A stretch of DNA of 64,000 bases, from positions 44,727,809 to 44,791,808 of the forward strand of contig NC_092869.1 in NCBI RefSeq assembly GCF_032062135.1. Direction: 5' to 3'. Positions 11,050 to 22,709 of the stretch are shown in pieces. Every line of letters begins with the position of its first letter. Position 1 is the first letter of the stretch. A program made the position numbers and the translations under genes. The notes under the pieces are model-generated. The model saw only the letters and a program-made list of their open reading frames with translations, did no database searches and was not told the origin of the DNA. The stretch is from Pyxicephalus adspersus. Its lineage: Eukaryota; Chordata; Amphibia; Anura; Pyxicephalidae.

Positions 11050-13154
11050 AAATGTATAACTTTGACCATTTTTTTATATTTTATTGTTCAGAAATTTCTA
11101 AAGCCTCCACCATTCATTTTTGTCTCATATACACGGATCACATGTAACCAGTGAAAAGGGGGAGCGGGAAAGGGTTAAGCAGATGAAGCATTAAACACAT
11201 AACAGACTGGGGAGCAGTAAAACCTCTACAGAGACAGACGGAGGGTAATAATATAAGTGGATGTGTCAGGAAGAGGTGTTGCCTGCCTGTGTTTGATATT
11301 CTCCTAAACATCTGTTAGTGCTGCTAATTAAAACAGATTCATTTGGAGGTGAGGCGTTTGGGGAGCGGGGAAAAGGTGCGAGATGTGTCCCCGGGGTGAG
11401 GGTGGGCCTCAAAGGGACCTTTACTTTGGAGTTGGGGTCACCCACTTGGAAGGCCTAGGAGCCGGATCAGTACCACCCTCGGAGACCACCCATTGCTCAT
11501 GCCAGGGGATAATGAGTCACTTAATATATGGAAGAAGAAAGTGGTGAATATGCTTGAAAGAGACACATTCCCTATTCAAGTCGGAACTAATGGCAACCCC
11601 AGAGAGACATTCCGAGAAGAAAGCTGTGTGTACGTAGTTAGGATAATGAACACGGAATGTAGATCCTTTCCACTCTTCAGGAAATTTGCTGACAGAACGT
11701 TAGCGCTTACATTTTTGCTGGACGATGAAAATGTGCCAATAATGCCAATATCTATAAAATATTTACAAATCTCATCTGATACATTAAAAATTAACCAACG
11801 GAACAAGACAAAAATTGAAGGAAACTTGTCAACAAGAAACTTTATGCAAATCAATACTTTTGCTTGTGGTCCTCTCTGACCTTGTTTTTTTTTGTGCCTC
11901 CAATCCACGTTCCATTACTGTTTGAAAAAAGGGAAAGCCACATACAGAAAAGAGAACCTATCATAACATTTTTACCAATATATAAAAGGGTGCCTATATC
12001 CAATATCGCGGTGGTAAACCTCTACTTTTATGGGGTGGGTTAGAACGGGAACCTTTCATATTGCACAGATCTGATCTATCATAGAATCTAAAATGGTTTT
12101 AATTACTGTATGTTGGGGAAACATGTAACTTTCAGCTCAGACTGCCCTGCGGGTCCCACTTAGTTCCTTTTTTTTAATTGAAGGATTATTTTTAAATAGA
12201 GTGAGGAAGAGCTAAAACCTCGTCCATGTTACTGTCTGTTTTCTCAATAAAGAAAAACATCTGATGGCTGAACATCTCCTAAATAGTGACGGCAACCAAC
12301 CATTTATTTCTACGTCTAAAGCAAAAAAAAAGGTTTGCCATTTGCTCCACTTTAAATACACGCAAACCAACTTTATTCATTTTAAAACTGCAGGTTCCTT
12401 TCAATGCCTCTCACTCATTTCAGGTTGCGTTTGCCCAGTGGAACATTACACAAAGTTAAATAGCTGTAACTTCTCTCCCGGCATGTCTCACTCCAGGGTC
12501 CATATGCCATTCCATCCCCTGTGTGGCCCACTTGGATGTTCTTGTAGTGCAGGATTCATTTCTGTGACCTAATAGCCAAATATCTCTCCCAGACCTGTTC
12601 TCTGACACTATGGGTCCTTCATCTGACCCTTGATCCTGCTCTGGACCAATCCTTCCTAATTTTGATCAGTTTGAAGCTAAATCAAAGCTCTCCTGGACTT
12701 AAAACACCTTGACGTTGATGGCATTTAGTTTCCAACATCACATGGGCATGTTTCTCTGTTAGTTGCCTATCTTTCTTATCTGCCTCCTGGACCCACATTT
12801 GCCAGCCCTTGACTTTGGAACTTTGTCAACCCTCAAATTCTTCGGCAGGCTGACCGATCATGATCCTTGGTCCTAATCGCCCAACCCGCTTTTGTGCTAC
12901 TATTTGGCTTGTCATTTCTCCAAAGAACTTATGACTTAGCATCATTCCAGTATTCCATTCCATGGTCTCTGAGCTTCATGGGGGAATAGCTGGGGTCCTA
13001 GAGACGCACATGTGGATATTGGTGTAAAAGATCATTCTCCCAAAAGGGAACAGGTTTCTATACTCCCACCAGATGTGAAGGCAGTGATCTGGTTATATAA
13101 GGCTAACCTTAACCTCTTTAGTAAATCAACCCCAGTGATAACTTGGCGCTGATA
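11050..13154. other. No recognised feature
   Basis: The stretch includes a 128-codon plus-strand frame (11493-11879) with an overlapping minus-strand frame. The predicted protein has no motif I recognise, so I do not call it a gene. The remainder (12250-13150) is ordinary mixed sequence. Confidence 0.4.
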
Positions 13155-13349
13155 TAATAAAGCTCTCTATGGATACACTTTCATCAATTAAGCTGGATGA
13201 TCCAGCACACCTGGAATGGATCTGGTCCAGGATTGAAAACCTTCTCTAACAAATAGCTAATGACTTTTAGGAAATCCATTCCAGGTTTGCTGGATCACCC
13301 AGCTTTACTGATGAAAGTGTGCCTCTCCAGCCTTGGAGAACTTTAATAA
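13155..13349. mobile_element. Foldback MITE family F1, copy 1
   Basis: Near-palindromic element of about 195 bp, from TAATAAAGCTCTC to GAGAACTTTAATAA. The arms contain GATACACTTTCATCA on the left and TGATGAAAGTGTG on the right, plus GATCCAGCACACCTGGAAT against ATTCCAGGTTTGCTGGATC. The central part is 'aacaaatagctaatgac'. Three relatives are at 18078-18221, 38254-38450 and 59553-59760. It has no coding capacity. TA-type termini are likely. Confidence 0.75.
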
Positions 13350-13371
13350 ATCAGGGCCCTTAAGTGAGCGC

Positions 13372-13578
13372 CTAACATTTCTTCCAATCCTCATTGGAGA
13401 GAGTCTCTCCAAGATAATGTTCCCATTCCTTATCCCATATATGTATTTTATCTGTATATTTAGCTACTTCCCTAGAGTTTAATATTTCATCTCGGATGCA
13501 GAACCTAAGCAGCCCTTCCATATATGTAGTCCCAATGGTCCGTACCTTCCTTATAGACTGCTCGGTGCCTGCGCACAA
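13372..13578 (-). pseudogene. L1-like LINE ORF2 fragment
   Basis: The minus strand encodes KIHIWDKEWEHYLGETLSNE, then DWKKC. This resembles the W-x-x-x-L-G......W segment near the C-terminal end of L1/Tx1-type reverse-transcriptase polyproteins. The fragment is about 68 codons and directly abuts the foldback MITE at 13155-13349. No reverse-transcriptase catalytic motif is present. The identification rests on this short resemblance. Confidence 0.4.
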
Positions 13579-13589
13579 TACATCACAAA

Positions 13590-14040
13590 GGCCGATACAG
13601 AAATGATTTGCAGCATCTTTAATATTTAATGTGGCTCAAGAAAAATTACACGGGGGAAGCAAGCTTAATTAGATGTAAATTAATGCTGAGATCAAACATA
13701 TTTGTATTTTTTTAATGAATATCTGTGGGTTTGTATAATGACCGTACACTAGAATAGATTTACTTTCACTGTCGTTTATTGATAGCCCTATTTCTGAAAC
13801 ATACTTTACAAGAGCCTTTAAGGAACGTTTCTAAACGGCGTTTTATTAACACTTTCATTACGTGGGCATTTACAGATCTTTTTTCCAAAGCTTCATTCCT
13901 TGCTATAGGAGATTTGATGAAATCAGTCCAACAAATGTTTTTCCTGTGTAACAATGCATTGGTTGTTTATGTATTGGTTACAATTTTAAGTATAATTAAG
14001 TTTATTGGTTTCATTTATTAAGGAGAGTTGATTCTTTGAT
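13590..14040. other. Repeat-poor AT-rich block, candidate conserved non-coding element
   Basis: Contains TTAATTAGATG and TAAATTAATG homeobox-like words and long runs without repeat words. It is bounded by transposon fragments. Opposite-strand frames (13779-14021 and 13766-13954) overlap and are not protein-like. Conservation is inferred from appearance only. Confidence 0.25.
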
Positions 14041-14370
14041 TTTTAAATAAAATGTAGTATTTTGTTGTTTGTGCTTCCGATATATCTGACCTTAATGTTT
14101 GTCTGGGAAACCATTGGCACAGAAAGAAAGGAGGGCAGGAGGAAAAAAAAGAGAAAAGTGAAACAGAAATAGAAAGCAAGAGAGAGAGAAATAAGAACAG
14201 GGTTTTTGGGTAGGTAAACTTACCCCTAACCTTCTCCAAGACCCCAACAAACGGAATACCAAGATTGCAGGAAGCTGGAATGCTGTACATTTGTGGCTCC
14301 TCCATATTTGCCCGAACTAGAGAATAGTGTATGAGATTGGATTAAGTGGTGAGTCTTTATATCAGCTTTT

Positions 14371-14585
14371 CTTGACCCTTTTAACATGGGGGAACCCCTG
14401 CTAAATTTTCTATATCCACAGCTCACAGTATACTAGAGTGGTGGTCAGTGGGAAGAATTCCTCTTACATTGCGGCCTTTGGGAAGAATGTCACCCTTAGA
14501 GATAGCCAAAAAGTAGTAACTGACCGGATAGGCACAAATTGCTCATGGAACCCCCCGCAACCTTTGGAGGAACCCTTGGGTTCAC
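14371..14585 (+). repeat. Dispersed repeat family R1, copy 2
   Basis: Begins 'ttaacatgggggaacccctg' and shares 'atccacagctcacagtat', 'gtggtggtcagtgggaagaa' and 'agatagccaaaa' with 10195-10400 and 37884-38215. It ends at 'cctttggaggaaccc'. Frames overlapping it at 14438-14781 are shadows. Confidence 0.75.
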
Positions 14586-14898
14586 GGAATCCTGCTTTAT
14601 ATCCTCTATCAGTTTTTTCAAACTGTCTTTATGTATCCCTGCCTTGGATTTACTATTGATCCTGATGACCAACTTGGCTAAGCTTAATGGTAAATCCAAA
14701 AATATGGAGGAAAGGGGAGATCTTTCTATTCTGGTTGGAGAATTTCTTTCATTGCCCTGTGGTGTCCCCAGTTCCAACTAAAAGCCCTGACACTTCAAAA
14801 TATTCCATACTGTAGAAAGTAAAGCATGGTTTATAGACCTCACTGGGGCTGTAATGACACCTTTCACTGGGTCACCCAGAACAGAACTTGGAAAAAAA

Positions 14899-14978
14899 AA
14901 AACAGCAGGAAGAACGTAAAAAAAAAAATCAAGTAGAAGACTCATCTAGCATTGGTTTAGCACTCTTCCTGCTGTTTT
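14899..14978. repeat. Hairpin with perfect 15-bp stem
   Basis: AAAACAGCAGGAAGA (14899-14913) is the exact inverse of TCTTCCTGCTGTTTT (14964-14978), separated by 50 bp. Poly-A runs flank the left arm. It may be the ends of a very small foldback element. Confidence 0.6.
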
Positions 14979-14979
14979 A

Positions 14980-16989
14980 TGTTTCTTTATTTTGCTGTTT
15001 TTAGGAAATGAAACTCCAGATACAAGTTTTTAACATTCCCAACCCTATCCAATATGGGAACATAAAGATATGGCTTGAGATTTACTTTAATATGCAGCAA
15101 AGTATTATAGCGGGCTATTGGTAGACACTAATTGTTCCAAGAGGTGTAGATGGAATCATCAAGGGGCTACGTCTCTTCATTTCTGCCCTCCATGCTGCGT
15201 GGGTTATATCTGCACCAATGCTAAAAACTTGCAGAGTACTTGAGAAAGCCAGAGCTGACAGTCTGTATTAAACTCAGCGGGGTTCTTATAAAAAGAGAAC
15301 AATCACTAAATAATGTACACAATTCATCGCCCTAATGTAAGAGAGAAATGTGTGCAGGATCAGATCATATCTGTGTTTCATGTTGCTAATGTGCTCAGAC
15401 ATATTCACAGCTGGGATGCTGAATGTGCACCTTGGAATATATTAAAAAATACATGGGATGAAACGCAACACATTTTGGAGGCTTTCTAAAAGAGAATCTC
15501 GCTTAATTCCTTTGTTGTGATTAGAATCGAATAGGAAAGGGTTGGAACTTTATTTGTTTTACTTTTTTGTTCCTGACCCATTTACAGATCCACCACACAT
15601 ATTGATTGTGAATGACAAAAGACACCAAGTTCCTGTCTAGGATTTCAGAGTTACAGTTTTGTGCAGTTGGTCCTTTTTATAGCCAAACATTTTGAAGATA
15701 TAAAAGACACAAATTGATGCAGTTTTATATTGATTGAAATATAGGTAACAATATATAAATATTTCGCAAGCAATGAAAAAAGTACCTGAATCTGAATTGG
15801 TATCAGTCCCCCTGAATTGGTATCTACCTGTACTGGGAGTGAAAAAAAGTAACATAAGGAGCCAATTAGTTGTACTGCAGTGATCAGAAAATTGTTAGAG
15901 GTAAGCCCTTATATGACTGTGTATGTCGCATTGTGTATGTGTCATGGATAGCACTGGTTGACCATCACACCCTGTAGCCCTTTATAGCACACAATAGGTA
16001 GGTATGGTCCACTGGTGTCACCATTAGGAAACCCACATTGCATGCAGCCATTGCTGGAGTGCATGTAGACAGGTTTGCAGAAGATGCAGGTGATAAGCAG
16101 CACTGAGGATACAACTCTATATAATTTTTATATTATTTTTGCAAAAATCATTTTTTTTTATGCACAAACTAAATGTCATCCAGAGAGGATTTACCCCTTT
16201 CAATCAGCTTTGTGCTTTTGCGTAGTTGCAATGCTTTTGGATCTCATCTTCTGTTCAAGGTTTGATTTCTCACCATCTTGCAAAGTATGACAAGAATCCT
16301 GCAACATCTTTTCTGTAATAAAACTGATCAGTCACACAAATGATTCCTGTGGGTATAAAACATCCGCAGTGACAACATTCCGGGTCAGAGGTGTGTCACG
16401 CCATTAATAATATTCCAATGCTGTAACCTCATATCTCCATGTAATAATAACGGCAATAGTTCATCCGGAAACAATAAAATTCTGCAGCCCTGACACAGCG
16501 TACATGATTTCTCTATGTTAATGCCATCTAATTGCCTGGGGCGGCAGTGGAGAAGGAATGCTCAGCGGGAGCACCGGAATGTCGGTAATCAATAGTGTCA
16601 TTTCTAGAGGAACATAATGACAGAGATTCACGTTCCATGTACAAAGCATTGGTGCCGCATCAGCCACATTTATGGGGAAAGAGCGGCAGCAGAACATTCT
16701 GCGGGTTATTTCTGTGACTTACCTGATTGGTATAATATATTATGTGTGGCGAGGCTGTCATAGCTGTATCAGAGTGACTGCGACCCATAAAGACTTTTAG
16801 GATTGTTCTCGAACAAAACACATAGATGGTAATGTTGTATTTAAAGTATAACTGAGCTTTCAGTTCAACCGAATGCATTTCAGGAATATTAAGACTTCAC
16901 TAAAGCAGCTACAGCCTGTGTTGAAAGGCCTATCTACTGCCAGCATGCTCTCTGCAGATGTCCAGACCATGCACACTTATCCAATATAA
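14980..16989. other. No recognised gene; repeat-poor stretch near 16300-16640
   Basis: Mixed non-coding sequence. The part around 16300-16640 is repeat-poor, with 'gccattaataatattcc', 'ccatctaattgcctgg' and retained CpGs, so it is a weak candidate for conserved non-coding DNA. Small frames at 15637-15855, 16075-16290 and 16660-16878 are not protein-like. Confidence 0.35.
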
Positions 16990-17332
16990 TCTGCAAGCAT
17001 TTGGGGTCAGACCCAAATTGATTGTTTTGTCCAAGTCATTGCCCTCAAGGACCTTCAACCAGTAAGGGGTACCAATAGTTTAAGGATGGACCATGATGTG
17101 TGAAGATTCGGTTATGTTATGAAAATTGTTGATGTGAATGTTTAAAAAAAAAAACTGTTGTGGTTTTTTAATGGCAAACAAGGACAATTTTTTTCCAAAT
17201 GGGGGTCTGGGAAATTTCTTTGGGGGGAGTGGAAGAAGGTAATGGGCAGAAAAAAGTGATACTAAAGCTGCCAGGTCTTGACAAAGCTTCTCTCCTTGTA
17301 AAGACCCCATGTCCCCCGATGCTGAGTGAAAG
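16990..17332 (-). repeat. Dispersed repeat family R5, copy A (inverted partner of copy B)
   Basis: Read on the minus strand it matches 19880-20215 over about 330 bp with roughly four-fifths identity by eye. Shared words include 'ttcactcagcatc', 'tacaaggagagaagctttg', 'gacctggcagctt', 'cagacccccatttgga', 'accgaatcttcacaca' and 'ttgaaggtccttgagggca'. Together with copy B it makes an inverted pair about 2.55 kb apart. Non-coding. Confidence 0.8.
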
Positions 17333-17339
17333 CGTGAAA

Positions 17340-18077
17340 AGAGTGAAACAATACCTCCTTCATTGCTATCTTTATATATAAAAAATTATAAAGAAAATAA
17401 TATTCAGAGTTTACCGCACAGACTTCTTTTTGTGAGATCAGAACCATGACATTCTGCTGACCTTCCAGTTAAATACACAGCAGATGTTTCTAAGCTGGTA
17501 GAAACCGACCAAAGTTTATAGTCTTTGTTGTGGTCTCTAAGGATCTTTGAGAAATAATTATTTCACATTTAAAGCATCTAGAAAGGTCAGTGATGATGTT
17601 AATGTCCTTTAACTGCTTGCTAAGAATACGTAGATATATAAATGTCTATAGCAGGCATAAGCTTCAATATATGACCCGGAGAAACTTGACTCAATCATTT
17701 GATTTTGAGGTCACAAATTGAATCAAATCTGCTCTGAAAATTGCAAATTTGGAAGACTTTTTTTGATTTTACTTTTTTCAATCTTGTAGTGATTTTATAC
17801 TTATTTTAGGAAAATGCCCATTGATAGTATTTTAGCCAATCAGAAGGCCCCTTATCCCCAGCAATATTCTCATAGCAAACTACAAGCTAGGTCCCACCCT
17901 GATAAATGCACCATTTACATTGCTGTCAGATGTTCCTGAGGTCACAAGGCCAAGTTTTGCCTGAATGATACTTAAAAAGGGCCAACTTCTACAGTGTCAA
18001 TAAACTGCATACTGTGGGACAATAAAGTAGAACTCAAGAACCAAAATTCTAGTTAAAGTGGACACATTGGGCATAAT
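17340..18077. other. No recognised feature
   Basis: AT-rich. The segment near 17640-17780 has 'caatcatttgattttgagg'-type repetitive AT words, but no copy elsewhere in the window. Confidence 0.4.
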
Positions 18078-18221
18078 TTAATAAAGCTCTCCAAGGCTGG
18101 AAAGGATACACTTTAATCAGTGAAGCTGAGTAATCTGGCAAACCTGGAATAGATCTGGTCCAGAATTATAAACATTAGCTAACAAATAGCAAATGACTCT
18201 AAAGAAATCGATTCCAGGTTT
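18078..18221. mobile_element. Foldback MITE family F1, copy 2 (truncated)
   Basis: Starts TTAATAAAGCTCTCCAAGG and follows the family through 'gatctggtccagaatt' and 'aacaaatagcaaatgac' to ATTCCAGGTTTC. It then stops abruptly where the minisatellite begins. The right arm, which in other copies carries GGATCACCCAG and TGATGAAAG, is missing. Confidence 0.75.
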
Positions 18222-18763
18222 CTATGAAGGACAAAAACACACAAAGGTGGGTTGGAATACTATGTGGGGGGAAGACACACAAAGGCGGGTGTGAATGCTT
18301 TGTGGGGAGCATAAACATACAAAAAAGGGCAGAAACACCCAATAGCAGGGCAGAAATGTCCATGAGGGGGATAGAAACAAACGCTGATGGGTGAAAATAC
18401 CCCATGGGAGGGGGGAAACACACAAAAGTTGGTGGGTAAACCCACTGGTGGAGTAGAAACACAAAAAGAAACATTCCATGGGAGGCAAAGACACAAAAAG
18501 CCATGAGGAAACACCCAACAAGAGAGCCGAAATGCACAAAGGTGGGTTGGAACATCCCTATGGTGGGTTAGGGCACTCCAATGGGGGGAAGGGAAGAAAT
18601 ACACAAAGGTAGCCTGGAACACACCCTACAAAAATGAGGGGTACAACATTCCATGGAGAGTAGAAACACACAAAAGGGGGTTGGAACACTAAGTGGAAAG
18701 CAGACACACAAAGGCAGATGGGAACACCCCACTGGAAGCAGAAACATGCAAAGAAGGGTAGGT
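18222..18763. repeat. Degenerate ~40-bp minisatellite
   Basis: Repeated unit of about 38-42 bp built on 'cagaaacacacaaaggtggg' and 'ttggaacac', then 'atgggg'. Roughly 13 to 15 diverged units are visible. Because stops are rare in the unit, long minus-strand frames run through the array (18199-18622). They are low-complexity artefacts, not genes. Confidence 0.8.
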
Positions 18764-18801
18764 AACTCTGTTTCTGCCCCTAGGTGGGCAGAAACAGAGT
18801 T
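18764..18801. repeat. Perfect 16-bp-stem hairpin at the end of the minisatellite
   Basis: AACTCTGTTTCTGCCC (18764-18779) and GGGCAGAAACAGAGTT (18786-18801) are exact inverse complements around a 6-nt loop. The right arm resembles the minisatellite unit word 'gcagaaaca', so the left arm is a unit fragment in inverted orientation. Confidence 0.85.
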
Positions 18802-19060
18802 GGGAATTACAACAGTCAAATCTCTTTGTTGGGGCATCAAAGCCATATAAAAAGCCAGCTACTGACTCGGCCCACCAAGCTCTGCCCACAACTTAATATC
18901 TCTTAATTTGTTTAAATGTAGATAACAGAATGGTGAGATTCCCCCACTGATACCAGTTTGCTGTTTCCCAGCATAGAAGAGGAATAAAAGCGTCGCCCTT
19001 TGATTCTTAGCCAAACCACTGGCAAAGATCCAAAAAGTATTGTTTCCTGCGCTCATCATT
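18802..19060. other. No recognised feature
   Basis: Short non-coding spacer after the minisatellite. The minus-strand frame at 18859-19059 is not protein-like. Confidence 0.4.
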
Positions 19061-19620
19061 TTTCATCTGTGATATTTTACTCTGGGGTTTAGCTGTACCG
19101 CAAATCCACTTTTTACACCTTGAAAAGGCTCTTCTGCTCCATTCATACACGCAGTAATATTGAGCGCTGCAGAGATATGGAGCTTATTGAATTTTTTTCC
19201 ATCTTCTTTACTGCTCGATGTGCTGATTTTCAGCTTGCAGAAGTATTTAAAACATTGAAGAAATGCTCATTGTCTCTGGCATAGAAAACACAAATCCGGG
19301 TCCCCCATAACTGCGGCAAACAAAATACATCTACGGCACCCAAGGGTCCACCCTCCCCGGGCCTTTCGGTGGCATAATAGGGAGATGATTATATACGGCT
19401 GGCGTCCTGTGCTTGCATAGCGCTTTTTATCGATTTGTTTACACCTCATTTACTCGAAAATGGTCTAAACATGTTTATAAGTCATTTTAATGCGACTCTT
19501 GTTTTCCATTGAACGCCATTGTTTAGAATACAATGAAATTGCTTCAGATACATTTCACACATTACAAAAGTGTCTGATGAAAGGAAAGGCGTTTGTATTT
19601 CTTTATTAAGAGTTGTTTTT
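19061..19620. other. Repeat-poor CpG-retaining block, candidate conserved non-coding element
   Basis: No word is shared with any repeat here. It keeps CpGs ('ttactgctcgatgtgctg', 'ttgcatagcgctttttatcg'), a forkhead-like TTGTTTAC word near 19436-19443, and CATTGT/ACAAT words. This is suggestive only. Confidence 0.25.
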
Positions 19621-19879
19621 TTGGAGGTTGCAGTCTGTTTGGAGGCAGAGGGCTTTGAGTGCGAGGCCATATGCCCTGTAGGGTCCCCAGAGGCCAGTGG
19701 ATGGAGAATAGGGGGAGGCCAATTGCAGTACAGTTTTAGAGCCCAGCCATGCTAATATTGGTCCAAAACATCCAGTCAATAGCATATCCAGATATTGTTT
19801 TACTAGACCTGGTGGTCTGGACATGCTGGTTAATCTTTATCTAGGGGGCAATTAATTAGACAGATTTACCCCAAAATGC

Positions 19880-20780
19880 CATCTTCACTCAGCATCAGGG
19901 GACAACGTACTCTTTACAAGGAGAGAAGCTTTGCCATGACCTGGCAGCTTCAATATCACTTTTTTCTCCCCATTACCTTCTTCCACACCCCTTGTCCCCA
20001 AAGAAAACCCCCAGACCCCCATTTGGAAGAAATTAGCCTTGTCGACCATTTATTAATCACAACAGTTTTATTTTTTAAAACATTTAAATCAACATCACCA
20101 TTAACCGAATCTTCACACAACATTGTCCATCTTTAAACTATTAGTACTCCTTATTGGTTGAAGGTCCTTGAGGGCATTGACTTGGACAAAACAACCAATT
20201 TAGGTCTCACGCCCTTGGAATAATCCTCCTGCACAAAGGTGCACGGCTCCACCTTGGGAATGCAACCAGTCCGGCACAGCCTCAGCTTCCTGAACCTCCG
20301 TCGGCACTTTCTCCACCACTACTTTGGAAGGCGCTACACTCGAGGCAGGTCCTCCCACCACCATGACAGTCACTACCATACTGACCCCAAGGACCCCAAA
20401 CCACCCAATTAAAACTACTAAAACCAGGGAGGGAAGTTTTCTCTATTCTTCATAAAGGAATGATCCTCTTCCTCCCATATTTCACTCCTTCTTCTTTCCA
20501 TCCCTTCTGATCCACCCCCTATGACTATTTCCTACACCCAAACTTTACCCTCATAGATTATTTTTCCCTCCCTAGCACGCCTAGTCATGCTCATCCTCCC
20601 CCTTATGTCCATTACATTCCCCCAGGTACGGGCTTTTCTTTCTTACGCAAACCCTCCTTGTAAAGAACCCCCCAATGTGGAAATCAATACAAACATAGAC
20701 AACACCTGAACTTTATGGTAAAACACATGCAAAATGCATTTCTTTGTGCCTAAGATGCAACACAGCCAACAAAATCATGC
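19880..20780 (+). repeat. Dispersed repeat family R5, copy B, with extension
   Basis: The first 335 bp (19880-20215) are the inverted partner of 16990-17332. The sequence continues beyond the shared part through a pyrimidine-rich block to about 20780. On the minus strand near 20235-20370 there is an uninterrupted stretch including KVVVEKVPTEVQEAEAVP. It looks like the remains of an internal coding segment, but I cannot assign it. Confidence 0.6.
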
Positions 20781-20789
20781 TTACGCTTG

Positions 20790-21640
20790 TATAAATGGTC
20801 CAAATACCCATATGGGGTGAAGAAGCCATCAGAGAAGTAAAAAGACTTACTGGTTTCAAAGTTCCAGTGTTGCAGCTGATTTCCTATTGTGCGGTTGGTC
20901 ACTTTGTATGTCTCATTCTTACCAATTGCTCAGCCTTACCGAATGACCCCCAGAATATATTGATTTGATCAGTGGTGGGGCTTCCACCCTTACATTCGCT
21001 CTACCTTGTTCTCCAGAATATTCTAAAAATGAAATGTAATATTTCAGCTATAGCAGCACCTCTGCATCTTCCAGCTGCTTTATGGCTCGGGTATCGTACG
21101 TTCCAGATTCTCACAGCCATCGGGCTCATAAATTATATATAGAATGCTTAATATTACATCTTTCTGCCGGCGGTGAGATTTTAGAGGACATCTGGATATT
21201 ACAGAAGAGCATATGCGACAGAATACCTTGACTGCCGTGTGGCTTCATTAACATGCAAATATCTATAGTTTCTCAAGCCATTGTTTAGAGAAAAATGCCA
21301 TTTTGTGTGATCGTCAGACAGAAGGAGAATCTTTAAGAATCTGACGTTAACGTCTACGGCGTAAATTGAATCTTTATATTATGGAAATGAGTTTGTTGGT
21401 GAAGGTTGAAGGACAATTATGGGGAAAATTCTAACCAAGAAATGGTAAAAGGCGGTGGGTGGATGGTCATGTGACCACATTTTACAATATTGTGTTTCAT
21501 ATGGACATGTGTGAATACTCCAATGTCGGGGATGTGGTTATAATCCAGACAGCAAGGTGGGGTTTGTTGGGTCACCAGTGATTCTGTACTGTCAGTCCAA
21601 CACTATCTGTCATTAGTTCAGAAATTTAGGTGCAGTTGTT
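20790..21640. other. Repeat-poor block, candidate conserved non-coding element in 21040-21420
   Basis: The part from 21040 to 21420 retains CpGs ('gctcgggtatcgtacgttcc', 'gacgttaacgtctacggcg') and has no repeat words. Nothing coding is visible. Confidence 0.25.
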
Positions 21641-21778
21641 ACTATTAAACTGTATTTATATAGTGCCAACATATTACGCAGCGCTGTACAATAAATAGAG
21701 GTTGCAAATGACAGACAGATACAAACAATGACACAGCAGGAGGAGAGGACCCTGACCCATGGAGCTTACAATCGAAGA
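21641..21778 (-). mobile_element. L2-type LINE 3' tail
   Basis: On the minus strand it ends 'gctccatgggtcaggg', then 'gtacagcgctgcgtaata' and 'tgttggcactatataaatac'. This is the conserved 3' end of the LINE at 54547-55510. Only the last ~140 bp are present. The plus-strand frame 21728-21976 is a shadow. Confidence 0.75.
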
Positions 21779-22029
21779 GCTACATTCGGAGCTACAATCC
21801 ATGTGGATCTGTCATCAGATGTATTTTTTAATGATAAGTGCAGCATGCTTAGTAATGCTTCACTTCCAGGTATTTATTACTTTTCACAGAGATCGCTCCC
21901 TCTGACAATGCCTTCATCCACTTTTCTCTGCAGAAACACAGCGGCATCTTTGTTTAGTCTTTTTTTATCAGCATAAACATCTGGCATTCAATACATAATC
22001 ATAATATTTTGAAACATCTCAACATTGTT

Positions 22030-22160
22030 AAAATACAGCTTTTATTAATAGATAAAAATGTTTTCATAATAACATATATGTACATGGTATCTCATAGAAA
22101 TGTAACAAAACATGTCCCAAATACTTGACGCGTTTCGCATTAAAACTCTGCTTCATCAGG
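22030..22160 (-). repeat. Palindromic-core element, single half
   Basis: GACGCGTTTCGC at 22127-22138 is followed by 'ctgcttcatcagg', giving CCTGATGAAGC..GCGAAACGCGTC on the minus strand. AATAAA (minus sense) is at 22041-22046, followed by 'agctgtatttt', 81 bp past the core. Confidence 0.65.
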
Positions 22161-22670
22161 AGCGATTTGTACAGGAACGTAAAATAGATACGAAACTATC
22201 ACTTAAACCATGTCCTCCTTACTGATAATCCTCATGCTTCCGCAATTAAAAATCAGATATCTATGTATCGAAAGTTGGATGATGATGGTGGTAAAGTCCA
22301 AATTTTGTATTTAGAAACTTTTTTTGGTTAGTGTTGAATTTTAATTAGGTGGTGGCATCTATAACCCCTTGAAAATCATTTGGAAATCTAGACATTATCT
22401 ACAGCAGGGCTTAGATTCAATCCCTGAGTACCAGGATAAGTACACATTTTTAGTATTTCTCTAACAGGTGTTAAGTTTCTTAAGAAATATGCAGAATATT
22501 AAAATCCTGACCTGTTTGTAGCTCTCAAGGACAGACGTTTGACGGTCCGATCTGGAGCTCGTATTAGGGATGAGAGGGAGTGTTTTCTGAACCTAATTTT
22601 GCCACAAAAAACAGCAAACTTGCCAGAATTTGGCCAGAATTATTCATTAATCTGACACTGCTTGGTAAAA
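22161..22670. other. No recognised feature
   Basis: Mixed sequence between two palindromic-core copies. Near 22570-22640 there is a phrase like 'tagggatgag', also found at the start of the foldback at 38685, too short to assign. Confidence 0.35.
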
Positions 22671-22677
22671 TTTTAGT

Positions 22678-22709
22678 GACGCGTTTCACAATGAAACCAC
22701 TTCCTCAGG
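22678..22709 (-). repeat. Palindromic-core element, core only
   Basis: GACGCGTTTCAC is followed by 'cacttcctcagg', which on the minus strand reads CCTGAGGAAGTGG..GTGAAACGCGTC. No AATAAA is visible in the next 100 bp, and the flanks share nothing with the other copies. Confidence 0.6.

Noticed and set aside
11493..11908. Possible gene of 128 codons (+) or 110 codons (-)
   Set aside because: Opposite-strand frames overlap, no known motif, no splice or promoter context.
18199..18889. Several overlapping minus-strand frames of 90-120 codons rich in Phe, Cys and Pro
   Set aside because: Low-complexity translation of a minisatellite in three phases.
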